Shown piece after piece: positions 11,621 to 23,633 of a stretch of 64,000 nt of DNA (position 1 is its first letter; each line of letters begins with the position of its first letter). The stretch is from Diphasiastrum complanatum (Eukaryota; Streptophyta; Lycopodiopsida; Lycopodiales; Lycopodiaceae). A program made the translations under genes and the position numbers. The stretch covers positions 1 to 64,000 of the forward strand of contig MU832033.1 in the NCBI GenBank assembly GCA_029204225.1, written 5' to 3'. The notes beneath the pieces were generated by a model that saw nothing but the letters and a program-made list of their open reading frames with translations, was not told the DNA's origin and made no database searches.

Positions 11621-13321
11621 TCTTGGTTTTGAGGAGGAGCTCATGGAGGAGCAAGCACCAAACCCACCTATCACACCAAGGAGATCTTCAAGGGCAAAAG
11701 TGGAGCCATCAAGGCTCACATATCAAGGCAAAGGACAGCAAGTTGAGGGTATCTCATCCACTTCTTATGCTTTATCTAGTTTTGAAGAACCGTCTAATGT
11801 TGAAGATGCATTGAACTCCAAAGAATGGTATAAAGCTATGTTGGATGAGTATGATGCCTTGATTGAGAATGAAACTTGGTTGCTTGTTGAGAGACCTCAA
11901 AGGAATGTAATAGGATGCAAGTGGGTCTTCAAGCTTAAGTTGAATGCAAATGGGAGTGTTAACAAACATAAAGCAAGATTAGTTGCAAAAGGTTATGCTC
12001 AAGAGAGAGGGATAGACTATGAGGAAACTTTTGCACCCGTGGCCAAGATGGTCACAATAAGACTAATCATTGCACTTGCATCACATTTTGATGGATTCTA
12101 TGTCAAATGGATGTCTCTAATGCTTCTTGAATGGTTTTTTGGAAGAGGATATCTATATGGAGCAGCCACAAGGGTTCATCAAGCATGGAATGGAGAACAA
12201 GTATGCCATCTCCAAAGAAGCATCTATGGCTTGAAGCAAGCCTCGAGATCTTGGAATTCAAGACTACATTGCTATCTTATTTCACTTTCTTTTGTTAAAA
12301 GTGAATATGATCCCACTCTTTACATTAAGTTTGATGATGTTGGTATTGTACTTTTACTCATTTATGTAGATGACATCATCAATAGTGGAAATAGTGTTGA
12401 TGGTATTGAAAAAATCAAGATAGATCTATCCTTAGAGTTAGATCTAGGGTGTCTTCACTTCATCTTAGGCATAGAAGTACTTAGAGGGTCTGATTTTATC
12501 TTTATAAGTCAAAGTAAACTATGCTCAAAGTCTTTTGAAGAAGTTTAAGATGGAAGTATGCAAAGTGTTGACACACCAATGGAGCAAGATGTAAAAGTGC
12601 CAAATGAAGATGATGAAAGATCCTTCATGGACATCACTTTGTTTAGGCAACTTATAGGTTCCTTAATGTGGATCACTATAACTAGACCAGATCTTAGCTT
12701 TAGTGTATGTAGGTCGAGCCAATCCATGCAAAAGCCATTGAATATCCATTGGAAAAAGGCTAAGAGGATTCTAAGATACATCTCGGGTACAATGGATTTT
12801 GGGATTCTATATAGAGGAGATGTGATTAACCTTCATGCATTTAGTGATTCAGATTTTGCAGGGGACAAGAGGGATAGGAAATCAACAAGTGCCTATTCAA
12901 CTTTCATAGGAGAAGGTTGTGGTTTCATGGCTTTCAAAAAAGCAAGAAACTATATCTCTATCTTCAACTGAGGCCGAGTACAAAGCTTTGACAACCACTA
13001 CAAAGGAGGTACTTTGGATCAAGAGATTATTGGTGGAACTAAAGATCATGGATTTAGAGGAGGCACCAATCTTCTACAATGACAATATATCAGCCCAACA
13101 CCCTTGCATCTAACCCAATCTTCCATGCAAGATCTAAGCACATTGAGATATGCCATCACTTTGTGAGAGAAATGGTGCAAGCCAAGGAGATTGCTTTGGA
13201 GCATGTTCCAAGCAATGAATGTGTAGCTGATCTACTTACTAAACCACTTCAAAGGACACCTTTTATGAAGTTCAGATCATCACTTGGAGTGATTAGTAAA
13301 GCAATGATTGAACCAAGCTAG
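11621..13321 (+). pseudogene. A reverse transcriptase and RNase H
   Basis: The RT frame has PSRLTYQGKGQQVEG (about 11705), CKWVFKLKLNANGSVNKHKA (about 11917), KGYAQERGIDYEETFAPVAK (about 11990) and LLIYVDDI (about 12355), so the YVDD pair is kept. The block that should carry the first catalytic Asp, QMDVSNAFLNG, is out of frame between about 12100 and 12190: an indel and its compensation leave the frame open but scrambled. Another shift near 12545 precedes DTPMEQDVKVPN, then RPDLSFSVCRSSQSM and RNase H blocks DSDFAGDKRDRKSTS (about 12850), SLSSTEAEYKALTTTTKEV (about 12958) and the HARSKHIEICHHFVREMV end, stop at 13319. Confidence 0.9.
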
Positions 13322-13335
13322 ATAGTGAGATCGTG

Positions 13336-14019
13336 TGTTAAAAATTCACAATTCTAGCTTGACTAGTTTTCGTCATATGACTTGTAAATAGTTAAATGGT
13401 CATGATGTGGCTTGTCACACGTGCCAAATAGCATAGGATTCCATTCATAAGGATGTTCTCAAGTAGATCTAAGTGTTAGAACCTTTGGAATGAGTCCAAA
13501 TTATGCTTAGATACAAGGGAGAAAAAATAGGAGCTATTTTTGGTAATTTTTGCATTGTTGAGGGATCTCCAAGATTCCAACCCTAACTTGGTAGGGATGA
13601 AAGATCCACCAAAAATTAGCATTAGGGATAGGTTTAGGGCTACTCATACCTGCCCAAAACCGTGATGGATCATGTATATATAGGTGATGATATCTCACCA
13701 AAAATCAATCAAGCAATTTCATGTTTTTTCTCTCATAATGGTGCAATTGCTCTCTATGTTCATAATTGTTTGAGTACTTGTGATTACTAATGATTATAGG
13801 ATTGAATGTAGGTCTGGTGTACAGTACTCAGACTGTGGGAGGCCGTACTTTCACATGTGTGAAGCCTTCTTCAAGGATTTGGGCCATTTAGTGAGGTTCA
13901 AGCATAGGTTTTTGATGGATTTTGATGGTTCAACTTGTGCTAATCTTATGAAATCATAATCTATTGTTTTCCTCATCATTTCAAGTGTTTTAGGATCCTT
14001 ATTTGCTGTAATTTTTACA
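13336..14019 (+). repeat. 3' LTR of A
   Basis: 684 bp, ends TTTTTACA followed by TSD TCGTG. The sequence just upstream (AGTGAGATCGTG) is not a good polypurine tract, in contrast to B, E and H. It shares AGATCGTG with the left flank of the element. The TATA candidate is at 13675-13682. Confidence 0.95.
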
Positions 14020-14225
14020 TCGTGGTCATTCGGTTGTAATCATCTATGAACATTAGAAAATATCTCAAACCTGAGAGCGAATATGTTTTCATCGGTCCAC
14101 ACACATAAGAGTGGACGAGCTCAAGAACTTCCTTGGCTCTTCTTCCCTCGTGTGTGAATGGATTCCGATGTTCCTTGCCTTTCTACAAGCTTCGAAGAAC
14201 TCAACCTCTAGCCTTGAAATCTTGA
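14020..14225 (-). pseudogene. J-type GAG-pre-integrase segment within Z
   Basis: Proximal half of the J-type block, minus strand: SRLEVEFFEACRKARNIGIH (about 14215-14150), then LSSSTLMCVDR and FIDDYNRMT-like residues running into the A insertion site. It parallels 3290-3490 of J closely. The join with Z lies at about 14225, where Z reads MYATFVDI and then changes family. Confidence 0.75.
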
Positions 14226-14535
14226 GGCCTATATCAACAAAAGTTGCATACATTTTTGCCCCACCATTGCTAGTTGTACTAAAAGAATGAAGATTCGAAT
14301 GCACAAGTTGAAAAGCTTCTTTAGATCTAGAAGTAGATCTAGTATAAGCAAGTCTATGAGATTTGGACAAGGCACAATGTTCACAAAATGTATTATTTGC
14401 AACAAGACTTTTAGCAAGACCAAGAACATGCTCTTTCTTTGCCATCACCTCCAAAGATTTGAAGTTGGGATGGCCCAACCTCTTATGCCAAACTTCTTGG
14501 TTTGTCAATTGTTCCCTAGCCATAAGAATAGGTCA
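14226..14535 (-). pseudogene. Z GAG-pre-integrase
   Basis: Minus strand: MAREQLTNQEVWHKRLGHPN (start 14523), KSLEVMAKKEHVLGLAKSL, CEHCALSKSHRLAYTRSTSR, QLVHSNLHSFSTTSNGGAK and MYATFVDI. The HxRLGHPN and CxxCALSKSH motifs are the zinc-binding GAG-pre-integrase domain that precedes copia integrase. It is the 5' continuation of Z (5677-7453). Upstream it is cut by repeat S at about 14535, so the gag and protease of Z are missing. Confidence 0.85.
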
Positions 14536-14778
14536 TTGGTGTAAGGCTTTGGGGTCTTACGACAATGTAGAGAAAGTGCCGGATCCCTGGACAAATTCTG
14601 AAAATTTTGGCATGAACTTGAGAGCAGAACTCTAGAATGGATTCATGGAGAGAAGAGTGGAGGTCTTTATATAGATATTTTTTTGTCAGAAATTCGCAAA
14701 TCTACCAGAAATTGTCCTCAATGTCTACGATTTGGTAATAATGATCGCGAATTTTGGGCAAAGCTATTCTATCCCAAT

Positions 14779-14780
<2 letters not shown>
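14536..14780 (-). repeat. Repeat S, LTR-like, copy 1
   Basis: Reverse-complement similarity to 25380-25690: shared minus-strand blocks include GATTTGCGAATTTCTGAC, a TATA-like TCTATATAAAGACC, TCTCTCCATGAATCCATTCTAG and GGATCCGGCACTTTCTCTAC. The TATA-like box followed by an exon-like stretch suggests an LTR or promoter fragment. Element of origin unknown. Confidence 0.6.
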
Positions 14781-14827
<47 letters not shown>

Positions 14828-14893
14828 GAGAGAGGGAGAGGGAGAGGGAGAGGGAGAGGGAGAGGGAGAGGGAGAGGGAGAGGGAGAGGGAGA
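14781..14893. repeat. Compound (AG)n and GGGAGA-type microsatellite
   Basis: About 20 AG units followed by GAGAGG-type and GGGAGA-type hexamers. It lies at the inner or U5 end of R1. All reading frames here (RERERE, SLSLSL, GEGEGE) are low-complexity artefacts. Confidence 0.95.
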
Positions 14894-15362
14894 AACCAAG
14901 AGAGGAGATGGATGGAGATACAATACAAAAGAAATAGCTCCCTCTTATAGATTCTAGAGGTGAGCCTCTTTGACTCTCATTGGCCACTTCATTGGGGCAA
15001 GGATTCTAATCCAAGCCTTCAAAATAAACACAACTTAAATCTAATGGAACTAAGAAAGCACATGGGCACTCACATGATTCATGTGAGTTTCTAACTTGGG
15101 CCCTGTTAGCTTTTTTATTTGCAACTTGACTTAGGGTCTCTAATGTCATTTTAGAGTTTTAAGCCCCTAGTCTCTTATTCCTAGGAATTACAACTTGCTA
15201 CTTGTGCTCATTGGGTTGGGCTTACACACTCAAGATGCCAGTGCCCTCACACTTATTATTCTACTATACACTATACTGTGGCGGGGCCCACTAGTTGAGG
15301 CTTGGCCAACAATATTAAGTGGTGGGATTCACTTGTTTATTATTGTGCAGGAAATACCCACA
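14894..15362 (-). repeat. LTR-like repeat R1
   Basis: Closely matches R2 over its length, with shared blocks CATTGGGGCAAGGATT, AGCCCCTAGTCTCTTATTCC and CTTATTATTCTA. The outer neighbour (15363-15450) matches 44881-44985 next to R3, including CGGCCCAAAGTAGTGCC, so this outer part is internal sequence of the same family and R1 is its 3' LTR. Confidence 0.65.
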
Positions 15363-15552
15363 ACAGGGTCCACGGCCCAAAGTAGTGCCAGTCCCTTGTC
15401 ACTAGGTTGCAACTGTCGTGAAGGGGCGCTGTTGTCAGTTATTTTATTGCTGGGACATGGGTGCTTCAGAAAAATTGTGGATAGAATTTGCTTACATAAA
15501 ATCTGAGGCCTTATTGGTTGTTGATCAGCAAGAACCTACACTTGCCAGATTT

Positions 15553-17461
15553 TCAATAATACCCATAAGGGTCTGGTGGCCATACCGGATAACCTTGTTC
15601 ATTGACAATTGGGTAGTCAAGATATTCCATCGGAGGATTCCAAGATAAATCTTGCTGATATAATGGATTCTCATAGATCGGCGCAATTGGTCCCAATGTC
15701 ATAGATTCCCCCAAATTGTAAGGTAGATATGATGTGCTAGCTTGGCTTTCTTGTCTGTCCAGGTATTCGAGATATGTCAGAACCTGACAACTTTCCTCAG
15801 CAGTCAATATCATAGATTGAGGAAAAGGCTTTGTCATTGTAGTCACTAGTGCTTGTTGTATTGGAGGCCTATTTGGCTTGGATTCCCTGGATTTGGTGTT
15901 TGAAGAATGGATATACCTGGATTTGGCATTGGTTTGGGCTGCTTCATTATGGAACAATGAGACTTTGGTTGAATCTTGCTTGTTGAGGGACAATCGTCAA
16001 CTTTAGTCTTCCCTTGGTCTTTGCACTTCCCCATTGAAGGTTGTGTGATGGCACTGTTCTTTGGATCTTGTGCTGAATTGCCTTCAAGTTGATGCTAGTA
16101 CCCTTTGTAATTCATCACTAAGAATTCTTTGTAGTGATTGCGCCAAGAAACTTGGTAAAATCCGTTGGACTTCATCGGATGCCAATTTCTTGACTTCCTC
16201 AGTTACCATTGGCGTGATGGATTCTACCATCTCTGTCTTTTGTGATGGTTTTACTTGTTTTCTCGAGGGTATCTTTGCGTACTTTGGAACTTTTGCCAGA
16301 TTGTCCTCTTCATCACTCGTTTCATAAGCCGGTGGCACCAAAAAAAAAAATTTATAGTGCGTTCGAGGTGGAAGAGTCACCATAGGTACATGTCGGTCTA
16401 CATAGGCCAAATGCCTCCTGACTATTTATGAATTTCTCATCGGGCAATCTCGGCATGGATGATTAACTCCGCATTGTGAACATGAGGGATCAAATGTTGA
16501 TGGATTCCCTCGATGTGGACATTTAGCACGACGATATTTTCCTCCACATCCATAGCACCTAACTGAGTGCAGTATGCCATCGCCTCTAAGTTGATAGGCA
16601 TACACTGGTAACAGATTCCCCTTAGGATCTTCCACAAAATAGACTGGTAGGCTATTATGGTCCTCTATTGAGTTCTATGACATGCAAGAAGATATAACCA
16701 AAACTTCTACCTTGCCACTGTTTGTTGAAGAAACTCGTGATTTAGATGGATCAATCTGACATCCATCCTTCTGGTGAGTTCCTTGTCGGCTTGATTTTTC
16801 TTCTGACCATTGAACTGTTGGATCTTGCCGTCGACGAGCTTGTTGCTCTGTATTTTGTCCTTTTAATAAGTGCGGATTCTTGATTGGACACTTGGTTCTT
16901 GGATAATCTCCAAAGCAGAAGGTACAATTGTCCTTTTCAAGAAACTTAATAGAGCGAGCATAAGCTTGTTGACAGCTTGAAGTGCAAGGTTCTTGCTCTT
17001 CCGCTGCACTTGATCTGCTTGACTTTGCTACACTTTGTTGCCTTGCATGGGGTTCATTCTTGTTGGATCATCGTTCGTTGTCGACCTTTGTACCTCTGAT
17101 TTTCCATCTGATGATTCATCAGAGTGATAGGAAAAATCCTTCTTCCCGAGTGAGATTTCCATCAAGACAGCATCCTTACAAAGTTGTGCAAGTGACGCAT
17201 AGGATGCTAACTCTTCCATATTAGATCTGATCCTTTTGGACAGTCCGACATAGTATTTTGCCATGATGATCTGTTGGAAAATTGGAGGATCACAATCCTT
17301 CACTAGATGATAGATCTGATAGGTGTAGTCTCAGATTGTTTCATCAAAGAACTTTTTTAATTTCGATAATCCTACATAGTTCAGCACTAGAATGTCGCAA
17401 AGTAGCTGGTTGGTGAATTGCTTCAAGGTTTGCTCAATGACGTTGGTGTTCCAAACCTTTT
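15553..17461 (-). pseudogene. Gypsy-like Gag with CCHC knuckles, N element
   Basis: Minus-strand frames in order: FQQIIMAKYYVGLSKRIRSN (about 17280-17220), a Lys/Ser-rich stretch to 17030, a first knuckle-like CTFCFGDYPRTKCP near 16920, YAYQLRGDGILHSVRCYGCG (about 16600-16530) with a second knuckle CYGCGGKYRRAKCP, then CSQCGVNHPCRDCP near 16480-16445. Downstream frames (16410-16084, Glu/Lys/Ser-rich; 15993-15553, Pro/Tyr-rich) have no named domain. The spacing is CX2CX3HX4C, usual in gypsy Gag, but the His is Tyr in both knuckles. The related remnant at 19490-19970 keeps His. Stops separate the frames. Confidence 0.65.
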
Positions 17462-17800
17462 TTTTTATATTTTTTTATAGAAGATGGAGAAGAAGAAGAA
17501 GAAGAGAAAAGAGTAAGTAAAAAGATTGATCAGTAAGGATTGAAAAGTAAAATAGAAATGAATTTAACAGATGAGAGAGCGGATGGAAGATTGAATGGAG
17601 ATGGACAAGAAAAATGAAAATGAAGGATGAATAATAACTGATATGGAGATCACTCACCAAAGAGACTTGTGCTAATTTAATTTAATTTAATTTTTTTACG
17701 GTTTTTTTATACGGTTTTTTTTTTACGTTCTTCTCTCTCTTTTTTTAAAGGTCTTTTTTTTTACAGCTTTTTTTTTTTACGATTTTTTTCTTTTTTAAGG
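17462..17800. other. Poly-T-rich leader region of N
   Basis: Long T runs with repeated short TACGGTTTTTTT-type and TTTACG motifs at 17680-17790. No gene. Confidence 0.5.
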
Positions 17801-18172
17801 AAATAGAACTGTCGCAGTCGTGAATGGAGACTATTTGAAAGTCACTCACTAGCGAGGCTTAGGTTCTTTTCCAATTTTTAGTTTTAAAAGGAATAGAACC
17901 GTCGCAATCGTGGGAGTAGGGTATCTGAAAGATAGAGTCACTCACCAGTGAGGCTTAGGTTCTTTTTCAATTTTTAGTTTTAAAGAGAATAGAACCGTCA
18001 CAGTCGTGGGAGGAGGCTATCTGAAAGATAGAGTCACTCACCAACGAGGCTAAGGTTCTTTTTCAATTTTTAGTTTTAAAGGGAATAGAACCGTCACAAT
18101 CGTGGGAGGAGGCTATCTGAAAGATAAAGTCGCTCACCAGCGAGGCTTAGGTTCTTTTCCAATTTTTTTAGT
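17801..18172. repeat. Four-unit tandem repeat, 90-96 bp
   Basis: Units start at 17801, 17891, 17987 and 18083, each with GAATAGAACCGTCRCARTCG, ATCTGAAAGATAGAGTCAC, CGAGGCTTAGGTTCTTT and CAATTTTTAGTTTTAAA (the first unit is the most diverged and shorter). It lies between the 5' LTR-like repeat and gag of N, so probably an untranslated leader repeat. Confidence 0.9.
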
Positions 18173-18337
18173 ATTTATTTATTTTTTTTGTACAAGCAAA
18201 AAAAAATCACAAAAAATGGCAAAATCTCGAAAAAACGGCAAAACTAACACGAAATCACACTAATTTAACCCCAAAAATTCTGATTTTTAGGTGAAAAAAT
18301 GGTGAGAGAAAAAAAAAAAAAGAGAGGGAGAGGAGGG

Positions 18338-18910
<573 letters not shown>

Positions 18911-19330
18911 ATAGTCTGTTTAGTCTTACCATCCAATTTTGGACAATTTGATGACCCTAGACTCAATGTGTCTCTAATTTCTCGAAGACTGCTTGCCAAA
19001 ACTTGCCAGTGAACTTTGAATCCCGATTACTAACAATATCATTTGGCAAACCATTTGAGCAAGTTCGAGGAAGTCCAACTACAAAATCTATGGGAATACT
19101 TCCCACTTTCTTTTGGGAATTTCCAATGGAAGTAACAATCCCGTTGCCTTAATTCTTTCAACTCTATATAGCTGGCATTGCCCATGCTTGCCAACATATG
19201 CCTCCACTTAATTTTTAAGCTTTGGCCAATAAAAATTCCTTTTTGTTGAATAAAGTGTTCTTTGTGTGCATGGGTGTCCTGTGCACATGCTTTCATGACA
19301 TTCATTTAGGATTTGGACCTCTCCTACATA
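18911..19330 (-). pseudogene. Ty3/gypsy integrase remnant
   Basis: Minus-strand reading (frame shifted) gives YWPKLKN, VEAYVGKHGQCQ where a zinc-finger CxxC is expected, KATGLLLPLEIPKRKWE, the catalytic region DFVVGLPRT, then a jump to NRDSKFTGKFWQAVFEKL with its Asp, and KLDGKTKQT at the R2 border. About 60 residues between the two Asp blocks are missing. Not functional. Confidence 0.85.
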
Positions 19331-19489
19331 TAAGAAACCGGATGATCCACTAGCAGGACCGATAGTGGCCGACTTGGATGGCTCCTTTTCTATTCGTTTC
19401 TAGGCTCTTGTCTGGATGAATACTGGCATCGTAAATGCCTTGGGCTCTCCTACCACACTCATCAAATGTAAAGGGCTAGAGACCTCTCC

Positions 19490-19970
19490 TTGTTTCTCCT
19501 TTCTCATTGGACACGTGAGATATGGGTGTCTGTACTCGTAATCTCGGCATAGTGGTACAAAGTTGCCTTGTGGCTAGTTAGAGCACTCGATGATTCTATG
19601 GTTCTCTCCACATCCGTAACACTTGATGAGAGTTCTAAATCTAGTACCTCTAAGCTGATTGACGTAGATTGACACTAAGTCACACATACTTTTCCATTCT
19701 GGAAAATTACCCATTTAATAGACTAATCTCTAAGTATCTTATCCCAAGCAAAGATCTTGGAATCCTGCATTCCAAGTATGTCACTAAATCTATGATTTCT
19801 TGCTAGGACATCTAGCCAAAATTGATCTAAATACCTATAGGTCTTCCACAAATTTCTAAGGGATGGATACAAATCATATGGGATCTTAGAAAAGTGTAAT
19901 TGATTAACCTCTCCAGTCCTACTTAAGGCATCCATGAAATGACGTATCCTTTCAGTATTTAACATCGTAT
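19490..19970 (-). pseudogene. Gypsy-like Gag remnant with CCHC
   Basis: Minus strand 19965-19723 reads FSKIPYDLYPSLRNLWKTYR and FWLDVLARNHRFSDIL. Then near 19620-19500 VNQLRGTRFRTLIKCYGCGE and the knuckle CYGCGENHRIIEC (CX2CX3HX4C), followed by YLTCPMRKE. This parallels the N element Gag (YQLRG...CYGCG...CPMRN), so both come from one family. Here Gag lies between RT and integrase pieces, so the local order is rearranged or two elements are mixed. Confidence 0.65.
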
Positions 19971-20079
19971 AGAAATTCTTGGAGCAACTCTTACTATGTC
20001 AACTAGTTTTCTTCAATCCTTTCGAGAAATTCATCAAGGGTAATGCAATCATTACGACATAAACCCATAATTAATCACT

Positions 20080-20345
20080 AAAAACACCCAATTAAGCCAA
20101 GGAAAGATTTTACTTTAAGTACGGTTAGGAAAATACGCCATTCACGAACTTTACGAACCTTGTTGGGGTCAATTTCCAACCCATGGTCCGAAATAATGTG
20201 ATTGAGATTCACTAATCTCGTCGCACTTGGATTCCTTGGCGTAGAGCTTCTCTTCCAATAGTTCTAAGATGCTCCTCCTACAAACGACAAGACAAGAAAC
20301 TCATAATGGTCGTACCTAGTCCTAAACCTAGTTTTTTCAACATCC
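20080..20345 (-). pseudogene. Ty3/gypsy reverse transcriptase end
   Basis: Minus strand shows EKLYAK-like residues near 20240, LNHIISDHGLEIDPNKVRKV and REW at about 20210-20140. The GxEIDPxKVxxVxxW block is the conserved segment between RT and RNase H in gypsy elements. Surrounding frames have stops. Confidence 0.75.
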
Positions 20346-20544
20346 TCACTTTTATTTGAATCTAATAATACCTTGATCTGAAATCGATTTTTGTGAAGTA
20401 CTTTGCACCATGTAATCGATCAATCAGCTTGCTTATCTAAGGTATGGGGTATATTAAAATTTTGTAAATTGCATTCTTCAGGGTAAATAAACTCTTTTAA
20501 CCAACATAAATAAGAATCACAATCCACATCATTTATGCACTCAA

Positions 20545-20790
20545 CTATTTCCATAGCAGAAAGCAAGTATGAAAAGACATTTTTACATTTTCATTAAGTT
20601 CTATGAGTAAGCCATTATGCAAGAATAGCAAACTGTAGGTTACATAGTTCTTCTGTAATGACTCATTAGGCTCATAAAACAACTCTTTGTCAAGAATCAC
20701 GTCTACTTTGTCCAAATTCATAATATGAAAGTCGATATTATCCTTATAGCCATGAATTTGCAAAGAGAATTGTGGGACTATTCGGTTCCA
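20545..20790 (-). pseudogene. Ty3/gypsy aspartic protease end
   Basis: Minus-strand frame 20763-20545 begins MQIHGYKDNIDFHIMNLDKV and DVILDKELFYEPNESL, the C-terminal half of gypsy protease, usually DVILGxxW. The Gly is Asp and the Trp is Leu, so it is mutated, and the N-terminal DTGA active site is not present. About 200 bp of unreadable sequence separates it from the RT piece. Confidence 0.7.
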
Positions 20791-20884
20791 TACTTGACTT
20801 TTTTCCTGTGGCTAGTTTCATAGTGTAATGGCAGTTACTTGCTTTGTTTCCACCTTTAGCTTCTACAGCTATTTAGAGCTACAA

Positions 20885-21255
20885 CAGATTATGTGCAGGA
20901 TTGTCATCAAACAAATTGCGCAGAGGTGGTATAGGGTACAAGCTTGGGGATATTTTGATTGCCATTCTCCTATATGTAGATGATGTAGCTATAGTCTCCT
21001 CAATTAAAGAGGGTTTATAGAGGCAGATGGACAATGTCCATGATTTTTGCACCAGATGGGGCTTGAGAGTTAACACTGAGAAGACCAAAGTTATGGTCTT
21101 CAACACATCCAGGGCTTTCATGTAGTGACGGGAGCTTATTCTCGATGGACAGCCATTGGAGATTGTGTCTTCCTACACCTATCTTGGGGTTCTGTTCACT
21201 GGTCCTATATTTGGTATGAAACATGCAGTTATAGCCAGACCATCATTTTGTCTCT
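20885..21255 (+). pseudogene. LINE (non-LTR) reverse transcriptase fragment
   Basis: Plus strand reads ILIAILLYVDDVAIVSSIKE, a variant of the LINE LLYADDxxLxxxS motif with the catalytic Asp pair at about 20982. It continues with MDNVHDFCTRWGLRVNTEKT, KVMVFNTS, a segment ILDGQPLEIVSSYTYLGVLF and then loses similarity near 21235. Stops at about 21018 and 21124 break the frame. No endonuclease domain, no poly-A tail visible. The antisense frames are shadows. Confidence 0.85.
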
Positions 21256-22550
21256 TCCGGGATGCTTCGGTCATAGCATATGATGATCCACGCTGCATTG
21301 CACTTATGAACAGAGAGATATTTCTACTACGACAGGACCTATTCCAGCCACCTGCTCATCATGATATGCAACTCCAGATCACATAGTTTTTCTCTCGAAG
21401 GAGATCGCGGATGGACCTTGGCTTGGATGACAACGGCGACGACAATGACTTTCACCGACATGGAGACCAAAGACATCGTGCTACACATACTCATATGGTC
21501 CATAGAGCCACTACTCAGAGGTGACCTCCTTGGCAACGTCAGCAACATTTATCGAGACTACCTTCAGGCGTTATCCCCATCACAGCTTTCTTTGAAAACT
21601 GCAGTACTTGAGGACAGTGAGATATACCATTTTCATATTGGCAGCCTTAATTATATCATGGATTAGCTCTTAGGAAAAGATATACATACAAATTGTATAT
21701 GGTTTTCCATCAATTGCAATCAAATTGTGACTTGCCACACAATGACATCTATAAAGAGAATAACAAGACCACATGTCACATTATTGAAGTGCAAAAAAGA
21801 CAACTTCATTTTTATGAAACGAATCACATATATTGATATCAATGAAGAACAATGGCTATAGCCCTACAAGCAGTAGCTAAGCATAGACGAGATCTCCCAC
21901 GAAGAGCCCAAGCAATAGTTGTTAGAAGAGAACCAATCCAACAATCTACATAGGACTAAGAAAAAGGTACATGTCTAGTGTGACATAAGAGCTAAAAAGC
22001 TCAATCAGCTAAAGAAAAAACAATAGTTGCAAACTCAAAAACTATATATATTGAGATGGCTAGCATAGACAAAGTCCATCAACCTAGTATAATAAGCGTC
22101 CATCAGTCTGGAAAAAAATTGTGTATAGTATGATGTGAAACTATAGCTGAATGTGCCACGGACCTCTGTCTCTGAGTGGACTGTCGGTGTCGTCTCAACT
22201 ATTGTGGAGCTATGGATTGTGGTCTATGAACTGGCTGTCTCTCTAAGCATCAACACTGTCTTTGTCGTCTGTGTTTGGAAGCATTTGGAATTTCAGCCTC
22301 TCCATAAAAGTCACTACTCAAGGTGACCTCCTATCTTTGTCTTCGGCGGGATAGGCACTCCTTGATACTCAACTGTATCGAGGCAGTACAGTCATGTCCA
22401 ATATTGTCATCCGCAAGTCTTACATCTCCCGAATTATTAATGCAACACATGTGGGTCCTGATATGATATCAAGATAGAAAGTGTGACTAGGTGATCTCTA
22501 AAGAAGCAGTTATATCTCCCTCATATTTCATAATAAGCTGAGCATCCGGG
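21256..22550. other. Unassigned, locally GC-richer
   Basis: Adjoins the LINE fragment and may be its 3' part or unrelated. A plus frame of 101 codons (21361-21666) matches nothing I know. A short block CACTACTCAxxGGTGACCTCCT appears at about 21507 and again at about 22308, so part may be a diverged internal duplication. AT-rich and empty at 21670-22130. Confidence 0.3.

Positions 22551-23633
<1,083 letters not shown>

Larger units (their letters stand above)
7879..14019 (+). mobile_element. Copia element A, both LTRs, TSD TCGTG
   Basis: A 6.1 kb Ty1/copia element with 5' LTR 7879-8552, primer binding site 8553-8565, an 800 bp leader, gag-protease-integrase-RT-RNase H in copia order, and 3' LTR 13336-14019. 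The 5 bp target duplication TCGTG is at 7874-7878 and 14020-14024. The LTRs differ by roughly a dozen small changes, so insertion is fairly recent, yet the polyprotein carries many single-base frameshifts and is dead as read. It splits the J-type integrase inside Z. The site without insertion can be seen in J at about 3240-3285. Confidence 0.95.

Noticed and set aside
17801..18172. CRISPR-like array
   Set aside because: Repeats are contiguous 90-96 bp units without unique spacers and the context is eukaryotic.
21361..21666. 101-codon frame as a host gene
   Set aside because: No recognisable domain, no splice or promoter support, overlapped by an equally open antisense frame.
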